10,203 nucleotides of DNA, taken from contig CAZHCK010000085.1 in assembly GCA_964530915.1 (NCBI GenBank), positions 1 through 10,203 of the forward strand, in the 5' to 3' direction. Numbering within the stretch: position 1 is the stretch's first letter; every line of letters starts with the position of its first letter. Shown here one piece after another: positions 6,009 through 10,203 of the stretch. A program made the position numbers and the translations under genes. This stretch comes from Cloacibacterium sp964530915. GTDB taxonomy: Bacteria; Bacteroidota; Bacteroidia; Flavobacteriales; Weeksellaceae. The notes under the pieces are model-generated. The model did no database searches, was not told where the DNA came from, and saw nothing but the letters and a program-made list of their open reading frames with translations.

Positions 6009-8002
6009 AAACAGCCTATTATAAAATTACCTTATTTCTCTTTCTCATTGCCGCAATTTTTGTGGCAAGATTGGTCTATTTACAGTTGCTTACAGATAGA
6101 TATGCGCTCAATGCTGCCAATACTTCTATCAAAATAGACTATGTCATTCCTCAACGCGGAATCATCTTTGACCGAAACGGAAAAATTTTAGTAGGTAACC
6201 AACCTTCTTATGAAATTTCTTTTACCCAAAGTCAAATGACTCCAGATTTTGACACTTTGGGATTTTGTAATTTATTAAAAATCAGCAAAAAAGACTTCAT
6301 CAAAAAAATAGAGTCCATTAAAAAAGAAAAATATTACTCTAAGCTGACTCCTATGACTTTCAAAAGTGATATGAGCAGAGAAGAAATCGCTAGAATTCAA
6401 GAAATTATCTTCAAATATCCTGCTTTTAACATTGTAGAAAGACCTCAACGTAAATATGAAGTTTCTACCTCTGGGAATTTACTTGGATATACCAATCAAG
6501 TCAACGAAAATTATATCAAAAAAGATTCTCTTTATTATTTGCCTGGTGATATCGCTGGTATTACAGGAATAGAGCGCGCTTACGAAAAACAATTGCGAGG
6601 TGAAAAAGGAATGCGCTACATTCAGAAAGACATTAAGCTGAGAAATGTAGGCCCTTATAAAAACGGTGAGTTAGATAAAGAAGTAGTTTCTGGTAAAGAT
6701 TTAACGCTTACTATAGACTATGATTTGCAAAGAATCGCCGAAGAAATGCTCGTGAATAAGCATGGCGCAATTGTAGCACTTGACCCAAATAATGGAGAAA
6801 TTTTAGCTCTCGCTACTGGTCCAGACATAGACCCAAATCTTTTTACAGGTCCTAACAAAAAAACAAATATTTATAGGTTGGCAAATGACACCATCTATGA
6901 TAACAAACCTACTTATGACCGTTCAGTTCAAGCAGCTTATCCTCCAGGCTCGCCTTTTAAATTGTTAACTGCATTAGCTGGTTATCAAATGAAGGTCATC
7001 AGTGATTCTACAAAATTTACTTGTAGACATGGTTATAGAATGGGAAGACATACCATCGGTTGTCACTGTGGAACTTTTTGGCCTATCGGAATGGAAAAAG
7101 CCATAGAAAAATCTTGCAACAACTATTTTTCTAGTGTTTATTATAAAATCACCGAAAAATACGGTCCAAAAGGAAGAAATAGAGCCATAGATGAATGGAA
7201 AGAAATCATGAACAGCTTTGGTTTAGGAGAATTCATGAATAATGACTTAGCAGTTGGTGCAAAAGGAAAAATTCCTTCTGGAGAATTTTACACCAAAAGA
7301 TTAGGCGAAAAATGGCATCCATATCAATCTGCTATTTTTAATGGAATGGGACAAGGAGACGTTCTACTTACTCCGCTTCAAATGGCAAATTTTACTGCAG
7401 CAATTGTAAATAGAGGTTGGTATTTTACGCCACACATTGTAAAATCCATTGACGGAAAGCCAAATCCAGACGAAAGATTTAAGAAAAAACATGTGACCAA
7501 AGTAGAACCTAGATATTTTGATGTGGTTCTAAAAGGAATGAAAGATGTTTTCATCGGCGGAACAGCAAGAGGTCTTCTTTCTAAAGAATTTACACAACTA
7601 GGAAAAACAGGAACAGCGCAGGTTCCTGGAGGAAGAGATAACTCAATTTTTGTAATGGCAGCACCTGCTGATAAACCCAAAATTGTAGTGGTTGCGGTAA
7701 TTGAACACGCTGGTTTTGGTGCAACTTGGGCAGGTCCAGCTTCTACCATTATCGCTGAAAAATATTTGTTGGGAGACATTAAGAGACCTCATCTTTATGA
7801 TAGAATGATAAAATCTAGTTTTATGGGAGAGTACAAGCGAATGTACATCAATCATCTTACGAAAAAAGGTTGGTATACTGCACCTAAACCAGATCCCATT
7901 AAATTGAAAAAACTAGAAGACAGCCTTCGATTACTCAATGAAAAAAAGGCAGCACAAAACCCTAAAAAATTAAAAGACACCACTAAAAATAATAAAACGT
8001 AA
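6005..8002 (+). CDS. mrdA: penicillin-binding protein 2, elongasome transpeptidase
   Basis: PBP2 is the class B transpeptidase that cross-links new glycan made by RodA in the lateral wall. The 665 residues comprise an N-terminal membrane anchor (about 6-28), a pedestal domain beginning with the typical VIPQRGIIFDRNGKIL (47-62), and the transpeptidase domain. The active-site motifs are SPFK with nucleophile Ser316 and Lys319, SCN (370-372) and KTG (534-536, followed by TAQV). Four cysteines cluster before and in the SxN motif (Cys340, 353, 355, 371). After the domain there is a lysine-rich tail (about 590-665). The start is TTG at 6005, whose bases overlap the mreD stop as TTGA; no ATG lies before the anchor, and an upstream AAAGAAAAAG may aid initiation. 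rodA follows after 3 nt. Proximity to mreBCD and rodA argues for PBP2 rather than FtsI. Confidence 0.96.
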   Translation: MKTAYYKITLFLFLIAAIFVARLVYLQLLTDRYALNAANTSIKIDYVIPQRGIIFDRNGKILVGNQPSYEISFTQSQMTPDFDTLGFCNLLKISKKDFIKKIESIKKEKYYSKLTPMTFKSDMSREEIARIQEIIFKYPAFNIVERPQRKYEVSTSGNLLGYTNQVNENYIKKDSLYYLPGDIAGITGIERAYEKQLRGEKGMRYIQKDIKLRNVGPYKNGELDKEVVSGKDLTLTIDYDLQRIAEEMLVNKHGAIVALDPNNGEILALATGPDIDPNLFTGPNKKTNIYRLANDTIYDNKPTYDRSVQAAYPPGSPFKLLTALAGYQMKVISDSTKFTCRHGYRMGRHTIGCHCGTFWPIGMEKAIEKSCNNYFSSVYYKITEKYGPKGRNRAIDEWKEIMNSFGLGEFMNNDLAVGAKGKIPSGEFYTKRLGEKWHPYQSAIFNGMGQGDVLLTPLQMANFTAAIVNRGWYFTPHIVKSIDGKPNPDERFKKKHVTKVEPRYFDVVLKGMKDVFIGGTARGLLSKEFTQLGKTGTAQVPGGRDNSIFVMAAPADKPKIVVVAVIEHAGFGATWAGPASTIIAEKYLLGDIKRPHLYDRMIKSSFMGEYKRMYINHLTKKGWYTAPKPDPIKLKKLEDSLRLLNEKKAAQNPKKLKDTTKNNKT

Positions 8003-8005
8003 AAG

Positions 8006-9235
8006 ATGAAATGGGCAGAAGGAATTGATAAACTTGGCATTTTTCTATACTTGGCTATTTCACTTTTTGCAATAGCAAATATTTATAGTGTAGATGAAGG
8101 ATTAGGAACCAAACAATTTATATTTTTTGGAATTTCACTCGTGGTAGGACTTCTAATTTTCACTATGAGAACAAAGTTTTTTGAAAACTTTGCAGGTATC
8201 TTTTTCATATTGGGTGTCCTTTCATTAGCAGGTTTACATGTTTTTGGAACTGAAATTTTAGGTCAAAAAAACTGGTACAAATTTGGCGGTTTTACCATGC
8301 AACCCGTAGAATTTGCCAAGATAGGAACAGCACTTATGCTCGCCAATTACGTTTCTGGACCAGATTTTAATCTGAAAATGAGAAAATCACAGTTGACGGT
8401 TTTAGCAATTATTGGAGTACCAGCTTTAGTTGTTTTATCCATTCCAGATGTAGGTTCATTATTGGTTTTTACAGCATTTGCGATTGCTTTATATAGAGAA
8501 GGTTTAAATGGTTGGTTATTTGTAGTAGGATTTGTTTTAGCAGCTGTTTTTCTTTTGTCAATTGCGTTTAATCCTCTTTACATTACTGGAGTTTTAGTAG
8601 GTTTAGTCCTCATTTTCATTCTCTTTAATTATCAAAAAATTCATTGGAGCGTTCCTACGATAGTCACCATTGTTGGAAGTTTGGGAATTCTTGCCGGAAT
8701 CAGTTTTGGAACTCCTAAAATCATGGAGAAATTGCCAAATCACCAGAGAGAAAGAATAGAAGTTCTTTACAAAGGCGAAAAAGCTTTCCGAGATACTTCT
8801 GGTTATAACTTATTGTATTCTAAAACGGCAATTGGTTCTGGCGGATTTTGGGGAAAAGGTTACAAACAAGGTTCTGTAACGCAAGGAAAATTCGTTCCTG
8901 AACAAGAGACAGATTACATATTCTGTACAGTAGGAGAAGAATGGGGCTTCTTCGGAAGTTTTCTTTTGGTGTTATTTTATGCCATTTATATTGGCAGAAT
9001 ATTTTACTTAGCCGAAACTCAAAAAAATACTTTTAATAGAGTTTTCGGTTATTGTTTTGCTGGGATATTACTCATGCACTTTTCCATCAATTTAGGAATG
9101 GTAATGGGACTATTTCCTACAGTGGGAATTCCACTGCCTTACTTCAGTTATGGAGGGAGTTCTCTTTTAGCTTTCTCTATTATGACCGCTATTTTCTTTA
9201 AATTAAATTACGCAGATAAGAATTCACTCGTATAA
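8006..9235 (+). CDS. rodA: peptidoglycan glycosyltransferase RodA (SEDS family)
   Basis: RodA polymerises lipid II into glycan strands and works as a pair with PBP2. The 409-residue protein is polytopic, with about ten hydrophobic segments. SEDS signatures in order are GQKNWYKFGGFTMQPVEFAK (residues 86-105), PDVGSLLVF (147-155), HQRERI (246-251), SKTAIGSGGFWGKG (272-285), PEQETDYIF (298-306) and VGIPLPYFSYGGSSLL (373-388). Asp303 in ETDYIF aligns with the essential Asp262 of E. coli RodA. The periplasmic loop after HQRERI reads YKGEKAFRDTSGYN, differing from the DPESDPLGAGYH form of E. coli. The last gene of the operon, it starts 3 nt after pbp2 and ends at a strong terminator. FtsW is unlikely because the gene sits beside pbp2 in an mre cluster. 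Confidence 0.96.
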   Translation: MKWAEGIDKLGIFLYLAISLFAIANIYSVDEGLGTKQFIFFGISLVVGLLIFTMRTKFFENFAGIFFILGVLSLAGLHVFGTEILGQKNWYKFGGFTMQPVEFAKIGTALMLANYVSGPDFNLKMRKSQLTVLAIIGVPALVVLSIPDVGSLLVFTAFAIALYREGLNGWLFVVGFVLAAVFLLSIAFNPLYITGVLVGLVLIFILFNYQKIHWSVPTIVTIVGSLGILAGISFGTPKIMEKLPNHQRERIEVLYKGEKAFRDTSGYNLLYSKTAIGSGGFWGKGYKQGSVTQGKFVPEQETDYIFCTVGEEWGFFGSFLLVLFYAIYIGRIFYLAETQKNTFNRVFGYCFAGILLMHFSINLGMVMGLFPTVGIPLPYFSYGGSSLLAFSIMTAIFFKLNYADKNSLV

Positions 9236-9268
9236 AAAAACCTCCGCAACTAGTTGCGGAGGTTTTTT
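9234..9268. terminator. bidirectional intrinsic terminator between rodA and the NlpC/P60 gene
   Basis: CCTCCGCAAC (9241-9250) pairs with GTTGCGGAGG (9253-9262), a 10-bp GC-rich stem around a TA centre (in RNA a 9-bp stem with a CUAG loop is likelier). It is flanked by seven A (9234-9240) and six T (9263-9268), so positions 9235-9268 form a 34-bp perfect palindrome that can act on both strands. The A-run includes the last two bases of the rodA stop codon. The position between two converging genes fits termination of both. Confidence 0.95.
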
Positions 9269-9295
9269 ATCACTATTTAATTTAATTAATCTATA

Positions 9296-9958
9296 TTAAT
9301 TCGTTGCTTCTGCTGTAGCAATATTTTGATCGTCTTTTAAAATTCTTTTAGCAAATCTAAATTTTGGACCCCAATAAGAATCGTTAAGTGAAGAAACCAT
9401 AACGCCTTTTGATGTAGCTGCGTGAATAAATTTAATTTCTCCTTCTGGTGTAACTTCTTGTACTATTCCAACGTGAGAGATTCTTCTGTTGTGTGCAAAG
9501 AAAACTAAATCTCCTTTTTGCAATTGCTGTCTCTCTACTCTTTCTCCTAACTCAGCTTGTTCTGCTGCTACTCTTGGTAATTCTAAACCTGTAGTTTCTT
9601 CATAAACATTTAAAACGAAAGCAGAACAATCTATTCCACTTCTGGTAGAACCACCAAATCTGTATGGAGTTCCTAAATAAGTATTCGCTTCACTTAGAAT
9701 ATCATCTATCGCCTTAGCATGAGAAATCGCTCCTGTAATCAAAGCAGCCATTTCTGATTTTTTTGCCATTTCAAAAGTTGCATTATAGCTATCATAAGAA
9801 CTTTTGCTCGCAGAATTTAGATTTCTAGTATTTATTTTATCTAGTTTGGTACTAGATTTGTATTTTGTAGGTGTAGAAACAACGTAGTTTGTAACACAAG
9901 ATTGCAACGAGAAGATGGAAATAATTGCAACCAAACTTAGCAAAACTCTTTTCTTCAT
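9296..9958 (-). CDS. NlpC/P60 family peptidoglycan hydrolase, lipoprotein
   Basis: This is probably a cell-wall endopeptidase that cleaves stem-peptide bonds. The 220-residue protein begins with a lipoprotein signal: MKKR, a hydrophobic stretch, then the lipobox SLQSC with Cys21 as lipidation site. A low-complexity Ser/Asn/Lys linker (about 25-65) leads to the NlpC/P60 domain (about 86-206). The catalytic triad is visible as Cys111 in GIDCSAF, His162 in ISHVGIV and His179 in FIHAATS. PYRFGG (98-103) and KGDLVFF (148-154) are also typical. I chose the ATG at 9958 over an in-frame TTG at 9997 because it gives a clean lipoprotein signal, while the TTG lies almost on the predicted promoter. The protein most likely sits in the inner leaflet of the outer membrane or in the periplasm. 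It converges on rodA across a shared terminator and is transcribed independently. Confidence 0.95.
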   Translation of the reverse strand: MKKRVLLSLVAIISIFSLQSCVTNYVVSTPTKYKSSTKLDKINTRNLNSASKSSYDSYNATFEMAKKSEMAALITGAISHAKAIDDILSEANTYLGTPYRFGGSTRSGIDCSAFVLNVYEETTGLELPRVAAEQAELGERVERQQLQKGDLVFFAHNRRISHVGIVQEVTPEGEIKFIHAATSKGVMVSSLNDSYWGPKFRFAKRILKDDQNIATAEATN

Positions 9959-9999
9959 ATTTATTTGATTATCTGTGTAGATTTCTTTTTTAGACAAGA

Positions 10000-10007
10000 C
10001 AAAAGTA
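10000..10007 (-). promoter_or_regulatory. candidate -7 box of the NlpC/P60 gene
   Basis: The minus strand reads TACTTTTG, a full match to TAnnTTTG. Transcription would begin near 9992-9996, leaving a leader of about 35 bases before the ATG at 9958. This leaves the alternative TTG start at 9997 outside or at the very edge of the transcript. No TTG -33 element is seen at the usual distance. Confidence 0.5.
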
Positions 10008-10063
10008 TATCATACAAGTTTTTTAGGACTTGATAATTGTCAGCTAATCAAAAAATTTAACAC

Positions 10064-10094
10064 TTTTTAACATTTGTCATTCATATGTTAAAAA
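10064..10094. repeat. 10-bp perfect inverted repeat upstream of the NlpC/P60 gene
   Basis: TTTTTAACAT (10064-10073) and ATGTTAAAAA (10085-10094) are exact reverse complements around an 11-base spacer. The right arm runs into the A-tract of the adjacent terminator. It lies about 57 bases upstream of the -7 box, so it could be an operator or simply an AT-rich hairpin. The element ACTTTTTAACA occurs at 10062-10072 and again at 10147-10157, on the two sides of the terminator hairpin. TTGTCA occurs three times (10037, 10074, 10163). Confidence 0.45.
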
Positions 10095-10143
10095 AAAATT
10101 TCCGCGAGGCTCCTATTTTGGAAATCCTGCGGAATTTTTTTTT
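10090..10143. terminator. bidirectional-looking terminator at the right end
   Basis: TTCCGC (10100-10105) pairs with GCGGAA (10128-10133), and after a one-base G bulge AGG pairs with CCT, giving a nine-pair stem with a loop of about 16 bases. Nine A (10090-10098) lie on one side and nine T (10135-10143) on the other, so U-tracts follow on either strand. It is upstream of the minus-strand NlpC/P60 gene, so it most likely ends a minus-strand gene entering from beyond the right edge. The remaining 60 bases (10144-10203) are AT-rich and show no gene I can support. Confidence 0.75.
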
Positions 10144-10203
10144 AAGACTTTTTAACAAAATATTGTCAAAATCTATAAATTATATAAGGCTAGTCTATAA
10201 TGA

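Noticed and set aside
7378..7779. 133-codon minus-strand frame within the PBP2 gene
   Set aside because: It is antisense to the KTG-containing part of the transpeptidase domain and has no motif of its own.
9959..9997. 13-residue N-terminal extension of the NlpC/P60 protein from a TTG codon
   Set aside because: It would place charged residues before a standard lipoprotein signal and start almost on the predicted -7 box.
10064..10143. possible attenuator formed by two overlapping hairpins at the right end
   Set aside because: The inverted repeat and the terminator share only part of the A-tract, so the GC core of the terminator would not be disrupted; no leader gene or ligand domain is visible.

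Overview
The window is AT-rich and carries two conserved housekeeping clusters and two single genes. The protein families, the gene order mreB-mreC-mreD-pbp2-rodA, the lack of strong Shine-Dalgarno sequences and several TAnnTTTG boxes (the Bacteroidota -7 promoter element) all point to the phylum Bacteroidota. The most likely class is Flavobacteriia, perhaps a Chryseobacterium/Cloacibacterium-type organism. That lower-level placement is inference from general resemblance and was not tested by a search.

Layout. On the minus strand, positions 9-2929 hold a tetrapyrrole (heme) cluster read hemA -> hemC -> hemD. A four-unit heptamer repeat fills half of the hemA-hemC gap. Upstream of it on the same strand is a small GNAT acetyltransferase (2998-3414). 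A divergent intergenic region of about 200 bp (3415-3615) follows, with a 13-bp perfect inverted repeat and a -7 box for the plus-strand cluster. Positions 3616-9235 are the rod-shape (elongasome) operon mreB, mreC, mreD, mrdA (PBP2) and rodA. These genes are tightly packed: a 19-nt gap, an 11-nt overlap, a 4-nt overlap and a 3-nt gap. A 34-bp perfectly palindromic terminator separates rodA from a convergent gene for a NlpC/P60 lipoprotein (minus strand, 9296-9958). The last 200 bases hold that gene's promoter, several short repeats and a second bidirectional-looking terminator, which probably ends a gene lying beyond the right edge.

How the genes work together. HemA, HemC and HemD carry out three steps from glutamyl-tRNA to uroporphyrinogen III; HemL and HemB, needed in between, are not in this window. 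MreB filaments, MreC and MreD organise the RodA glycosyltransferase and PBP2 transpeptidase pair that builds lateral cell-wall peptidoglycan. The NlpC/P60 lipoprotein is probably a peptidoglycan hydrolase, so it fits the cell-wall theme although it is transcribed separately.

I found no mobile element, CRISPR array, tRNA or rRNA, and no defence-type or clearly novel system. The points most worth a second look are small. They are a cysteine cluster next to the SxN motif of PBP2 (possible metal site), the TTG start of PBP2 nested in the mreD stop, the inverted repeat upstream of mreB, the heptamer repeat between hemA and hemC, and the repeat-rich right end.
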